Positions 34,782-44,742 of a DNA stretch of 64,000 bases are shown piece by piece. How positions within the stretch are numbered: position 1 is the stretch's first letter; every line of letters begins with the position of its first letter. The stretch spans positions 1 through 64,000 of the forward strand of contig JAGUVW010000015.1 in assembly GCA_020062665.1 (NCBI GenBank). The letters are read 5' to 3'. The notes below the pieces were generated by a model. It made no database searches. It was not told where the DNA came from and worked only from the letters and a program-made list of their open reading frames with translations. The DNA is from Pseudomonadales bacterium (GTDB taxonomy: Bacteria > Pseudomonadota > Gammaproteobacteria > Pseudomonadales > Ketobacteraceae). Both the position numbers and the translations under genes were made by a program.

Positions 34782-36026
34782 TCAGGGAATGGCAGGCTGG
34801 TGTACGATCTCGGGCTGGAAAATCTGCACCTGATTGCGACCTTTGTTCTTGGCCGCATAAAGCGCCTCATCCGCCTGATTTATCAAAATTTTCTGACTGT
34901 GCTCATCGTGCGGCACCAGCGCAGAAACCCCAATGCTGATGGTGACATGATCTGCCACCTTCGAGCCTGGGTGAGGAATACGCTGGGCTGCAATTTTATC
35001 GCAGATCAGCTGGGCAATCTTTTGCGCCTCGTGCACATCCAGTGCTGGCAGGATGACGGCAAACTCCTCACCGCCGTAACGGGCCACCAAATCGCCGGGG
35101 CGCCGCGCCTGCGCATGAATCAGCTGCGCCACCTGGCGAATGCACACATCACCCTGCACGTGTCCCAGCAAATCGTTGTAGGGCTTGAAGAAGTCGATAT
35201 CGCACATCAGCAACGCCACGCTGTATTCCCGGCGCCGCGCCCGCCGCAACTCCTCATCCAGCACCACATCGAAATAACGACGGTTGGCGATGCCGGTGAG
35301 CGCATCCAGCTCTGCCAGATCCCGCAGATAAAGGTTGAGCTTGCGCAGCTCCTGGTTCTTGCGATGAATCAGTATGCGCTGCAGAAATTCCCGGCGCCGG
35401 CCACGATCAGCACTGTACTGCGCGATCACACAGAACATCACCACACCCGTGCACAGCACGCCGTAATACAGCAGATACTCCGGATTGACATGCACTCCCG
35501 GAATCAGCACCGCGACAGACAGCAGAAACAGCACCCCGGTGGCCACCGACATCCAGAAACGCAAGCGGGTGATGGTCATGCCCGCCAAGATGATTGCCAG
35601 CACGCTGCTCAGATACAGATCCATCACATCCGGCGGCACCAGACGCACCATGAACAGGGTGGTGACCGTCAGCCAGAACAGGCAGGCCACAATCAGCTTG
35701 TCGATAAAGCGTTCCGCCCACGTCATCTTGGTGAAAATCCAGGTCAGCAACAGCCCCGGCAGACCAGCGGCATAACGCACTACCCACACTGGCCCCACGT
35801 CATCGCGCAACAGAAACCAGTCGAAAAAGCCGTAACTCACGTAAAGCAGAATCAGCACATTGGCCAGATTGCGCACATAGCGACGGTCGGCACGACCACA
35901 GTAGCGACGATAGCGCTCCTCGATGGCGCCGGCGAAACTGATACGCAGCCAGTTGCGATAATAGTGGCCTTCGAGTTCGGCCTTGAGTTCCCCATTGTGG
36001 GGGGCGAGCCGGTCGGGTTCGGTCAA
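34782..36026 (-). CDS. membrane-bound diguanylate cyclase (GGDEF)
   Basis: A 414-aa protein with about six membrane segments (residues about 50-210) and a C-terminal GGDEF domain (ELDALTGIANRRYFD near residue 240). The active site reads ARYGGEEFAVILP, and RPGD five residues before it is a proper inhibitory I-site (RxxD), so the enzyme should make c-di-GMP from two GTP with product inhibition. The sensor part resembles a generic 6-TM membrane sensor and its signal is unknown. Upstream neighbour is cnoX (reading the same way), downstream the degenerate GGDEF gene. Confidence 0.92.
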   Translation of the reverse strand: MTEPDRLAPHNGELKAELEGHYYRNWLRISFAGAIEERYRRYCGRADRRYVRNLANVLILLYVSYGFFDWFLLRDDVGPVWVVRYAAGLPGLLLTWIFTKMTWAERFIDKLIVACLFWLTVTTLFMVRLVPPDVMDLYLSSVLAIILAGMTITRLRFWMSVATGVLFLLSVAVLIPGVHVNPEYLLYYGVLCTGVVMFCVIAQYSADRGRRREFLQRILIHRKNQELRKLNLYLRDLAELDALTGIANRRYFDVVLDEELRRARRREYSVALLMCDIDFFKPYNDLLGHVQGDVCIRQVAQLIHAQARRPGDLVARYGGEEFAVILPALDVHEAQKIAQLICDKIAAQRIPHPGSKVADHVTISIGVSALVPHDEHSQKILINQADEALYAAKNKGRNQVQIFQPEIVHQPAIP

Positions 36027-36122
36027 TGCAGGCGCCCTGCGCTGGAAGATAGAAAGACTTTTTACTGATTCTAGACGAAGGAATACGGGATGACGTGACG
36101 GGCATCATCACCCCGCAGGGGA

Positions 36123-36998
36123 TCAGTGCAGACTGGTGAACAAACGGCGACGGTACGGCGCCACCCGGGGATCGCTGACACCCAGCATGTCGAAGACTTT
36201 CAGCAGCGCCTTGCGGCCACCATCTTCCTTGAAGGTGCGATCCAGCGTGATCACCTGCAGCAGCAGCTCCATGGCCGCATCATATTCGCCAGCCAGCACA
36301 CAATTGGCGGCCAGAAAGTACCTTGCTTCCACATCCTTGTCGTTGCTGGCCACCCGGTACTGGAGGGATTCGGCCGTTTCAAAGCCCTGCAATTCCACCA
36401 GAAAAAACAGGCGCCCCACTGCCGTGGCCTTGATTTTCTCGTCCTGGATATTGTCCAGCACCTGGCGGGCATCCTCCAGACGATCCATGTCCATCAGCAC
36501 ATCGGCCATCAGCACCTGGTATTCGAGCGTCTTGGGTTGTTCCTTGATGGCGGACTGCAAGGCCTGCAACGCCTGGTCGAACGCGCCCATGGCGCGGGCA
36601 CGCTGGATCTGGATGGTGAATTCATCGCCCTCTTCTTCCGGCTCCTGCTGCTCCGGCGCGGCGCCTACGAAAGGTTCCAGCAGACGGCGGATTTCCGATT
36701 CCGGCTGGGCGCCATTGAGTTCACCCGCCAGCTGTCCTTTCACCACCAGCTTGAGCGCGGGAATACTGCGCACCCCCAACTGCTGTGACAGTGTGGGATT
36801 GGCATCAGTGTCAACCTTGGCCAGCACGAAACGGCCCTGGTATTCGTTGGCCAGCTTTTCCAGTACCGGCGCCAGCGCCTTGCAGGGTTGACACCAGGTG
36901 GCCCAGAAATCCAGCAACACCGGCACTTTCAGCGACAGCTGGATGATCTCGTGAACGTTGTTCTGATCGACATCGACGATGTAGGAAGCTTGATTCAT
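36123..36998 (-). CDS. cnoX: thioredoxin-TPR chaperedoxin CnoX (YbbN)
   Basis: A 291-aa cytoplasmic protein: thioredoxin domain with WCQPCK (Cys about 35 and 38), then a TPR region typical of YbbN/CnoX (IQIQRARAMGAFDQALQALQSAIK and ARYFLAANCVLAGEYDAAMELLLQVI). CnoX protects proteins from overoxidation under hypochlorite stress and passes clients to GroEL or DnaK. The E. coli protein has lost the first Cys of the motif; here both are present, so thioredoxin activity is possible. The start at 36998 fits the family; the frame continues to 37049. Confidence 0.9.
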   Translation of the reverse strand: MNQASYIVDVDQNNVHEIIQLSLKVPVLLDFWATWCQPCKALAPVLEKLANEYQGRFVLAKVDTDANPTLSQQLGVRSIPALKLVVKGQLAGELNGAQPESEIRRLLEPFVGAAPEQQEPEEEGDEFTIQIQRARAMGAFDQALQALQSAIKEQPKTLEYQVLMADVLMDMDRLEDARQVLDNIQDEKIKATAVGRLFFLVELQGFETAESLQYRVASNDKDVEARYFLAANCVLAGEYDAAMELLLQVITLDRTFKEDGGRKALLKVFDMLGVSDPRVAPYRRRLFTSLH

Positions 36999-37123
36999 AG
37001 GTAACTCGCGCACCGCAGTCCTTTTGGCGTCCCGACACTGGCGGGACAAAACGTGGCAGTGAGGTTACCGGGCAGTGCTGGCTGAGTAAAGCAGGATTTG
37101 GCGTGGGTGCGAGGCGTGGGAAA

Positions 37124-37597
37124 TCAGGCGGGGGATGACTCGGAATCGGCCTTTTCAGTCTGGCGGGTTTTGCATTCTTCCAACAGGCGGGCGGCGTCAC
37201 CATGGCCCCGATCGGCGGCCAGCGCCAGCCAATGAATGGCCGTCTTGTCGTCGCGACGCACCAGTTGGCCGTCCATGTGTGCTGCACCCAGCAGGAACTG
37301 GGAATCGATGTCACCGCGTTTGGCGGCGCGGCGCAGATATTCCAGCCCGCTGCGCTTGTCGGCACGCCCCACCCCGCAGCGATACAGCATGCCACCCAGC
37401 TGGGCCATGGCCTGCAGATGACCGTGATCGGCAGAATACTGAAGCATCTTGAGGGAGAAGCGGGAGGGATAGGCGCGGCCGTTCTGGCACTGGAAACTGA
37501 TCAGGGAAAAGGCAAGGCGGTAAAACACGCGGGCGAACACACCACAACCACTGTCAGCGCGCGCTGATATCAATCCGAATGAAGATCCAACACTCAC
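37124..37597 (-). CDS. Sel1-repeat protein
   Basis: A 157-aa protein with about two to three Sel1-like repeats (ADHGHLQAMAQLGGMLYRCG, GLEYLRRAAKRGDIDSQFLLGAAH, AIHWLALAADRGHGDAARLLEE). The N-terminal part (RVFYRLAFSLISFQ) is hydrophobic and amphipathic. Sel1 repeats mediate protein contacts; no partner is known. The start appears to be GTG at 37597 with AGCAGGG about 9 nt upstream; later starts are possible. It reads toward cnoX, 125 nt away. Confidence 0.75.
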   Translation of the reverse strand: MSVGSSFGLISARADSGCGVFARVFYRLAFSLISFQCQNGRAYPSRFSLKMLQYSADHGHLQAMAQLGGMLYRCGVGRADKRSGLEYLRRAAKRGDIDSQFLLGAAHMDGQLVRRDDKTAIHWLALAADRGHGDAARLLEECKTRQTEKADSESSPA

Positions 37598-38056
37598 TAT
37601 ATCGAACCCTGCTCAGTCCAAAATCAAACGCCGGAAAACGCCCGAATGCGTGCGGCAACTGTCGCCGCAGATCCAGTCCCCAAACGTGACCTGCTTAACA
37701 ATGGGCGCAAAAGGTACTCCCATTTCCCATAAAAGCCAATCATGAATTTATTTAAGTTATCGGGGCGCTGGAGCCGGGCAATTCTATCCACATTTTCTGT
37801 GGACAACTCTGTGGATGCTTTGGTGAAAACAGCCCCGAAGTGCCACCATTGCTGTCCCTGCAACAAATTGGTTATTTTTTGATCAATTAATATTTTCATA
37901 TTTTTCAATATGTTATGGTGATGTCAGTTGGAAATCAGTCATTTACAGCGCTTTCCTCGATGACGGCTTCACAGCGAAAAAAGTTTAAAAAACCGTTGCA
38001 TTTTTTCGACGATATCCACAGGGGCAAACAAAAAGGCCGCTCTGGGCGGCCTCCTG
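37598..38056. other. AT-rich intergenic region with DnaA-box-like sites
   Basis: A 459-bp stretch I judge non-coding. Four sites resemble the DnaA box TTATCCACA: CTATCCACA (37784-37792), TTGTCCACA on the minus strand (37798-37806), GCATCCACA on the minus strand (37810-37818) and ATATCCACA (38012-38020). Positions 37861-37920 are only 20% G+C, against about 60% around. The layout resembles a replication-origin or DnaA-titration region, but the neighbours (Sel1, phasin, mfd) are not typical origin genes. Confidence 0.45.
38030..38052 (-). terminator. intrinsic terminator of the phasin gene
   Basis: On the minus strand GGCCGC / GCGGCC (6-bp arms, 5-nt loop, 38035-38051) is followed by TTTTT. 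It begins 5 nt past the phasin stop codon. Confidence 0.85.
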
Positions 38057-38500
38057 TTACGATTTGTTACGAGGGGTTTTACGTTTTTCCACAAGCTCGG
38101 TAACACGGCGCAACTCATCCGTCAGCTGCGCGACCCGCTCGTGCAATTCGTCCACGTCGGAGCGGGTGGGAATATTCAACCGGTGCAATGCCTTGGACAC
38201 CCGCAGATCGAAGGCTTTTTCCACCTTGTCCCAGGAACCACTGGCGCGGGCGCGCACGGTCTCGACGGTTTCCTTGGCCACACTCAGGGGTTTATCCACC
38301 AGGGCGCGGGTTTTGGCTTCCAGCTTCTCGCCATCCTGCACCAGGGCATCGAACAGCTTGCTGCCTTCCTGCTCGGCCTTGGAGTAGGCGCCCAATCCGG
38401 CCAGCCAGATCTGGTTGGCGGATTCCTTGACCTTGTCGGCCATCTGTTCCGCCAGTTGCGCCACCTGGGTGTCTGTCAGGGGAAGTTTCTTGTCTGCCAT
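38057..38500 (-). CDS. phasin family protein (PhaI/PhaF-like)
   Basis: A 147-aa protein with the phasin signature NQIWLAGLGAYSKAEQEGSKLFDALVQDGEKLE (about residues 27-59) and a C-terminal heptad-rich segment (VDELHERVAQLTDELRRVTELVEKR) that should form a coiled coil. Phasins coat polyhydroxyalkanoate granules and control their size. The lysine/alanine-rich histone-like tail of PhaF is absent, so it is PhaI-like. The start ATG is at 38500; a reading frame continues far upstream but only as the antisense of mfd. It is a one-gene unit with its own terminator, divergent from mfd. No PHA synthase is in the window. Confidence 0.88.
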   Translation of the reverse strand: MADKKLPLTDTQVAQLAEQMADKVKESANQIWLAGLGAYSKAEQEGSKLFDALVQDGEKLEAKTRALVDKPLSVAKETVETVRARASGSWDKVEKAFDLRVSKALHRLNIPTRSDVDELHERVAQLTDELRRVTELVEKRKTPRNKS

Positions 38501-38692
38501 GGCCTGTTTCTCTGCTCGTCGCGTCTGAATAGGAGGAATTGCTGGGCACTGCCCTGCTGCAAATAGGTAAACACTCTGCACGCTAACAGTGCATTTTAGA
38601 ATGTTCATCCTAACGCCAGTTTGCCCTGCAGGGGTAAAAAAAAGCATGTACAATGCCGGCTCCCCGTGCACCGGCAGGTCTTTATTCCCCTC

Positions 38693-41600
38693 ATGTCCAC
38701 TGATTTTCTTCAGAATATACCCACCCGTCCTGGCGATCAGCGCACCTGGGGAAATCTGAAAGGCAGTGGCGCGGCCTGGGCTCTGCAGCAACTGGCGCAG
38801 CGTCATAACGGCCTGCTGCTGGTGGTCACCCGCGACACCCAGACCGCCCTGCAACTGGAGCAGGAAATTCCCTTCTTTGCCGACAGCGCCATCGACATCC
38901 TGTCGTTCCCGGATTGGGAAACCCTGCCCTACGATTCGTTTTCGCCCCACCAGGATATCGTCTCCCAGCGGCTGTCCACGCTGTACAAGCTGCCGCAGAT
39001 CAAGCGCGGCATCCTGATCGTGCCCGTGCCCACCCTGCTGCACCGGATCGCGCCACCGCAGTTTCTGGCGGGCCACAGTCTGGTGCTGGACGTGGGGCAG
39101 ACCTTCGAGCTGGATAAAATCCGCCGTCTGCTGGAGCAAGCCGGTTACCGCTGCGTGGATACGGTGTATGAACATGGCGAGTTCGCCATTCGCGGCGCCA
39201 TCATGGACCTGTTCCCCATGGGCAGCCCGGAGCCCTACCGCATCGAACTGTTCGACGACGAGATCGACACCCTGCGCGCCTTCGATCCGGAAACCCAGCG
39301 CTCCCGCGACAAGGTGCAGCAGATCCGCCTGCTGCCGGCGAAGGAATTCCCGCTCAATCACGAAGCAATCCAGTTCTTCCGCGAGAATTTCAAGGCGGAG
39401 TTTGAAGTGGATTTCCGCCGTTGCCCGGTGTACCAGGATATTTCCGACGGTATTGCCACCGCCGGCATCGAATATTATCTGCCGCTGTTTTTTGCCAACA
39501 CGTCGACGCTGTTTGATTACCTGCCCGCGAACACGCTGGTGGTGACGCCGGATGGCATGCAGGATTCCGTGGCGACGTTCTGGGCCGACAGCGCCGCACG
39601 CTACGAGGATCTGCGTTATGACATCCAGCGCCCGATTCTGCCACCGGCGCGACTGTTTCTGCCGGACGAGGAATTTCACCGGCATTTGAAGGCGTTTCCC
39701 CGACTGAATGTGAGCAGTCATGGCGTGGACACCGAACGCGCCGGTCACTGTGACCTGCCGCTGCAGGATGCCCCTGCCCTGCCCATCAATGCCAAGGCCA
39801 CCCAGCCGCTGATGCACGTGGAAGCCTATTGCATGGCGTCGCAGGCGGACAAACGCCGGGTGCTGTTTGTGGCGGAATCCGCCGGGCGCAAGGATACGCT
39901 GCTGGAAATGCTCGGGCGGATTCGCATTCATCCCAAATCCGTCGAGCGCTGGAGTGAATTTGTCGCGGCGGATTCAGCGCTGCCCATGATCACCATTGCG
40001 CCGCTGGCGACAGGATTGGTGCTGAGCGATCCCGCGTTGTCGGTGATCACCGAGTCCCAACTGTTCGGCCACCGGGTGATGCAGAGCCGCCGCCGCAAGC
40101 GCGGTGACGATCACGCGGAAAATGTCATCCGCAACCTGACGGAACTGAACGCCGGCGATCCGGTGGTGCACATCGATCACGGTGTCGGCCGCTACCAGGG
40201 TTTGCAAACGCTGGAAATCGATGGCCAGCAGATGGAATTCCTCACGCTGGAATACGCCGACAAAGCCAAACTCTATGTGCCGGTGTCGTCGCTGCATCTG
40301 ATCAGCCGCTATTCCGGCTCCAGCGATCTAGGCGCACCGCTGCACCGTCTGGGCACCGATCAGTGGGCGAAAGAAAAACGCAAGGCCGCCGAGCAGATTC
40401 ACGATACTGCCGCCGAGCTTCTCAATATTTATGCCCGCCGCGCGGCGAAACCAGGCGTGTCCTTCCATCTGAGTCAGCTGGATTATGAGGCCTTCTGCGC
40501 CGGATTCCCCTTCGAGGAAACACCGGATCAGCAGGCCGCCATCGACGCCGTCATCGCCGACATGACCTCCGATCGCCCCACCGACCGTCTTGTCTGCGGC
40601 GACGTGGGCTTCGGCAAAACGGAAGTCGCCATGCGCGCCGCCTTTATCGCCGTGCAGAACGGCAAGCAGGTGGCGATCCTAGTGCCTACGACGCTTCTCG
40701 CCCAGCAGCATTTCCAGAATTTCAAGGATCGTTTTGCGGAGTGGCCGGTGCAGATCGAAGTGCTGTCGCGCTTCCGCACCGCCAAGGAACAGAGTCGCGC
40801 GCTCGACCTGATCGCCGAGGGCAAGATCGACATCGTGGTGGGCACCCACAAGCTGCTGCAGGACAACATCCACTTCAAGGATCTGGGCCTGCTGATCGTC
40901 GACGAGGAACACCGTTTCGGCGTGCGCCACAAGGAAAAGCTGAAGGAACTGCGGGCCGACGTGGACATGCTCACCCTCACCGCCACGCCGATTCCGCGCA
41001 CATTGAACATGGCCATGTCCGGCGTGCGCGACATGTCGATCATCGCCACGCCGCCGGCGCGCCGTCTGTCGATCAAAACCTTCGTGCGGGAAGCCAATAA
41101 CAATGTGGTGAAGGAAGCCATCCTGCGGGAGCTGCTACGGGGCGGCCAGGTGTATTTTCTCCACAATGAGGTGAAATCCATCGATCGGCGCGCGGAAGAA
41201 ATCCAGGCGCTGGTGCCGGAAGCCCGCATCGTCGTTGCCCACGGCCAGATGCGCGAGCGCGAGCTGGAGCAGGTGATGACGGATTTCTATCACAAGCGCT
41301 TCAACGTGCTGATGTGCACCACCATCATCGAGACAGGGATCGACATTCCGTCGGCCAACACCATCATCATCGACCGCGCCGACAAGTTCGGTCTGGCGCA
41401 GTTGCACCAGTTGCGCGGTCGGGTGGGACGTTCCCACCATCAGGCCTATGCCTATCTGCTCACACCGCCCCCCAAGGCCATGACGCCGGATGCGCACAAG
41501 CGCCTGGAAGCGATTCAGGAAGCTCACGACCTCGGCGCCGGTTTCACCCTGGCCAGCCACGATCTGGAAATCCGCGGCGCCGGCGAGCTGCTGGGCGAGG

Positions 41601-42160
41601 AACAGAGCGGCAACATGCACACCATCGGCTTCTCGCTTTATATGGAGATGCTGGAGGAAGCGGTGCAGTCCATCAAGGCGGGCAAGACACCGAACCTGGA
41701 CAAGCCCTTCCGCCACGGCGCCGAGATCAACCTGCGCATCCCGGCCCTGATCACCAACGACTATCTGCCGGACGTGCACGAGCGCCTGATCACCTACAAG
41801 CGCATCGCCAACGCGAAGGACGACGACCAGTTGAACGAGCTGCGGGTGGAGATGATCGACCGCTTCGGCAGCCTGCCGGATTCCACCAAGAACCTGTTCC
41901 GCCTCACCAGCCTGAAACTGCGGGCGGAAAAGCTCGGCATCCATAAAATCGACGCCGGCCCGAAAGGTGGGCGCATCGAATTCGGCAGCGAGACGTCCGT
42001 CCATCCGCTGACCATTGTCAAAATGATCCAGAAGCAGCCCCAGTTCTACAAGCTGGAAGGGGCTGATAAACTCAGGTTCGCCATCGAGTCCGAAAGCACC
42101 GACCAGCGCCTCGACACGGTGGAAAAACTGCTGACCCAACTAGGCCAAGCCAAACCATGA
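38693..42160 (+). CDS. mfd: transcription-repair coupling factor Mfd
   Basis: A 1155-aa protein, normal family length. N-terminal UvrB-homology modules (residues about 1-350), RNA-polymerase-interacting domain (DPVVHIDHGVGRYQGL, near 490), a RecG-like translocase with Walker A CGDVGFGKTEVAMRAA, DEEH box VDEEHRFGVRHKE and motif VI region IDRADKFGLAQLHQLRGRVGRS, and a C-terminal TRCF domain. Mfd releases RNA polymerase stalled at DNA damage and recruits UvrA. The start ATG at 38693 fits the family. Its stop overlaps the csiV start. Confidence 0.97.
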   Translation: MSTDFLQNIPTRPGDQRTWGNLKGSGAAWALQQLAQRHNGLLLVVTRDTQTALQLEQEIPFFADSAIDILSFPDWETLPYDSFSPHQDIVSQRLSTLYKLPQIKRGILIVPVPTLLHRIAPPQFLAGHSLVLDVGQTFELDKIRRLLEQAGYRCVDTVYEHGEFAIRGAIMDLFPMGSPEPYRIELFDDEIDTLRAFDPETQRSRDKVQQIRLLPAKEFPLNHEAIQFFRENFKAEFEVDFRRCPVYQDISDGIATAGIEYYLPLFFANTSTLFDYLPANTLVVTPDGMQDSVATFWADSAARYEDLRYDIQRPILPPARLFLPDEEFHRHLKAFPRLNVSSHGVDTERAGHCDLPLQDAPALPINAKATQPLMHVEAYCMASQADKRRVLFVAESAGRKDTLLEMLGRIRIHPKSVERWSEFVAADSALPMITIAPLATGLVLSDPALSVITESQLFGHRVMQSRRRKRGDDHAENVIRNLTELNAGDPVVHIDHGVGRYQGLQTLEIDGQQMEFLTLEYADKAKLYVPVSSLHLISRYSGSSDLGAPLHRLGTDQWAKEKRKAAEQIHDTAAELLNIYARRAAKPGVSFHLSQLDYEAFCAGFPFEETPDQQAAIDAVIADMTSDRPTDRLVCGDVGFGKTEVAMRAAFIAVQNGKQVAILVPTTLLAQQHFQNFKDRFAEWPVQIEVLSRFRTAKEQSRALDLIAEGKIDIVVGTHKLLQDNIHFKDLGLLIVDEEHRFGVRHKEKLKELRADVDMLTLTATPIPRTLNMAMSGVRDMSIIATPPARRLSIKTFVREANNNVVKEAILRELLRGGQVYFLHNEVKSIDRRAEEIQALVPEARIVVAHGQMRERELEQVMTDFYHKRFNVLMCTTIIETGIDIPSANTIIIDRADKFGLAQLHQLRGRVGRSHHQAYAYLLTPPPKAMTPDAHKRLEAIQEAHDLGAGFTLASHDLEIRGAGELLGEEQSGNMHTIGFSLYMEMLEEAVQSIKAGKTPNLDKPFRHGAEINLRIPALITNDYLPDVHERLITYKRIANAKDDDQLNELRVEMIDRFGSLPDSTKNLFRLTSLKLRAEKLGIHKIDAGPKGGRIEFGSETSVHPLTIVKMIQKQPQFYKLEGADKLRFAIESESTDQRLDTVEKLLTQLGQAKP

Positions 42161-42831
42161 TGATCCGACTGCTGCTCTGCCTCTGTTTCGCCTTCGCACC
42201 CGCCAGCCTGTTCGCGCAGAACTGGTATCAGGTGAATATCGTGGTGTTCGAGAATCGGCAGGGCGTAGCCGCTGGCGAAGTTCTCACCCAACCCGAAGGT
42301 CTGCGGTTCGAGACGCCTGTCAATGCAGTGGATCTGGATGCCCTTGACGAAAACGGTGACGTGCAGGGTTTCCAGCGCACCACCATCATCGATCAGGAAT
42401 TCAATGGCGTGGTGGCGTCACTGCAGCGCAGCCCCAGCTACAAGGTGCTGCTGGTGAAGAGCTGGCGGCAACCGGGCCTGGCGCGCAACAAGGCATTGCC
42501 AGTTCTGATTCGCGGTGGCGACACGTTCGGTCAGCACCACCGGCTCGAAGGCACGGTGCGCGTGGTGCTGTCGCGCTACCTGCATCTGGAAACCGATCTG
42601 TGGCTGGGGGAATTCACGCAAACCGAGGCGCCGGCAGATACCGGGCTGGAATCCGTGGTGATCCTGGAAGACGGCACCCGCGTAGTCGAGCCGGCACCCG
42701 TCTGGTTCGAACCCACCCGCCTGTTTCGCATGCAGGAGTCCCGTCGCATGCGCAGCAAGGAGCTGCACTATCTGGATCATCCCTCCCTGGGCGTGATCAG
42801 CAAGATCATTCCACTGCAAGGCAAGCTCTGA
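42157..42831 (+). CDS. csiV: CsiV family periplasmic protein
   Basis: A 224-aa exported protein with a signal peptide (LLLCLCFAFAPASLFA) and the family opening NWYQVNIVVFENR; later blocks are RLEGTVRVVLSRYLHLETDLW and RMRSKELHYLDHPSLGVISKI. CsiV in Vibrio cholerae binds peptidoglycan and acts with LpoA to activate the cell-wall synthase PBP1A. The gene follows mfd in Pseudomonas as well (PA3002-PA3003 order), which supports the call. Its start overlaps the mfd stop (ATGATGA), so translation is coupled. Confidence 0.82.
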   Translation: MMIRLLLCLCFAFAPASLFAQNWYQVNIVVFENRQGVAAGEVLTQPEGLRFETPVNAVDLDALDENGDVQGFQRTTIIDQEFNGVVASLQRSPSYKVLLVKSWRQPGLARNKALPVLIRGGDTFGQHHRLEGTVRVVLSRYLHLETDLWLGEFTQTEAPADTGLESVVILEDGTRVVEPAPVWFEPTRLFRMQESRRMRSKELHYLDHPSLGVISKIIPLQGKL

Positions 42832-42864
42832 TACCACCGAATCGCCAGCGGATTTCCAGGCTCT

Positions 42865-42891
42865 TGCCATGATCACAGCAGGATCATGGCA
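42865..42891. terminator. hairpin between convergent csiV and trxC
   Basis: TGCCATGATC / GATCATGGCA, perfect 10-bp arms with a 7-nt loop, placed between the two stop codons. No T-run follows on either strand, so termination strength is uncertain. Confidence 0.55.
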
Positions 42892-42894
42892 GCC

Positions 42895-43329
42895 TCAGCG
42901 TGACACCTGCTGGATCCAGCCCTGAATCTGTGCCGAGTTCATCGCGCCGGCCTGACGTGCTATTTCCTTGCCGCCCCGATACAGAATCAGGCAGGGAATG
43001 CTGCGAATGTTCAACTGTGCCGCCAGGGACTGGTTGGCCTCGGTATCCAGCTTCAGAAACCGCACCTGCGCGTCCATCACGTCCGCCGCCTTGTGGAATT
43101 CCGGCCCCATCATCCGGCACGGTCCGCACCAGGCGGCCCAGCAATCCACCACTACAGGAATATCGCTGTTCTGCACGTGCCTGAGCATGGCCTCTGCCGG
43201 CACGTCCACGGGGCCAACACCGAACAGGGGCTGTTTGCAGGCGCCGCAGTTGGGATGTTCGCGCAGGCGCTGCGCCGGCACGCGGTTGGTACGGTGACAA
43301 TGAGGACAAACTATCTGGGTGGGATTCAT
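42895..43329 (-). CDS. trxC: thioredoxin 2 (TrxC)
   Basis: A 144-aa protein with an N-terminal zinc finger (CPHC at the start and CGAC about 18 residues later) and a thioredoxin domain with the active site WCGPC. TrxC is a cytoplasmic disulfide reductase with higher redox potential than TrxA and is often induced by OxyR; no OxyR site is obvious here. The start at 43329 gives the family N-terminus; the frame is open to 43401. It reads into the csiV end and follows the MTIP phosphorylase operon by 109 nt. Confidence 0.95.
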   Translation of the reverse strand: MNPTQIVCPHCHRTNRVPAQRLREHPNCGACKQPLFGVGPVDVPAEAMLRHVQNSDIPVVVDCWAAWCGPCRMMGPEFHKAADVMDAQVRFLKLDTEANQSLAAQLNIRSIPCLILYRGGKEIARQAGAMNSAQIQGWIQQVSR

Positions 43330-43438
43330 CGCAGGATTCCTGGCCGCGCGGGCGCCACTGACAATGCACTTATCAATGGCGGCAGCCAGGGGAAAATTCA
43401 AGGGGCGCTGCGCCCCGATACCGCTTCGAGCGGACGGT

Positions 43439-44729
<1,291 letters not shown>

Positions 44730-44742
44730 GTGTGATCCTCTT

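Noticed and set aside
37624-37908. A 94-codon minus-strand reading frame in the AT-rich gap
   Set aside because: It spans the DnaA-box-like cluster and AT-rich block, has no ribosome site or recognisable domain, and its composition does not follow codon use of neighbours.
38501-39931. Long upstream extension of the phasin reading frame
   Set aside because: It is the antisense strand of the mfd coding region; phasin homologues begin at the ATG at 38500.
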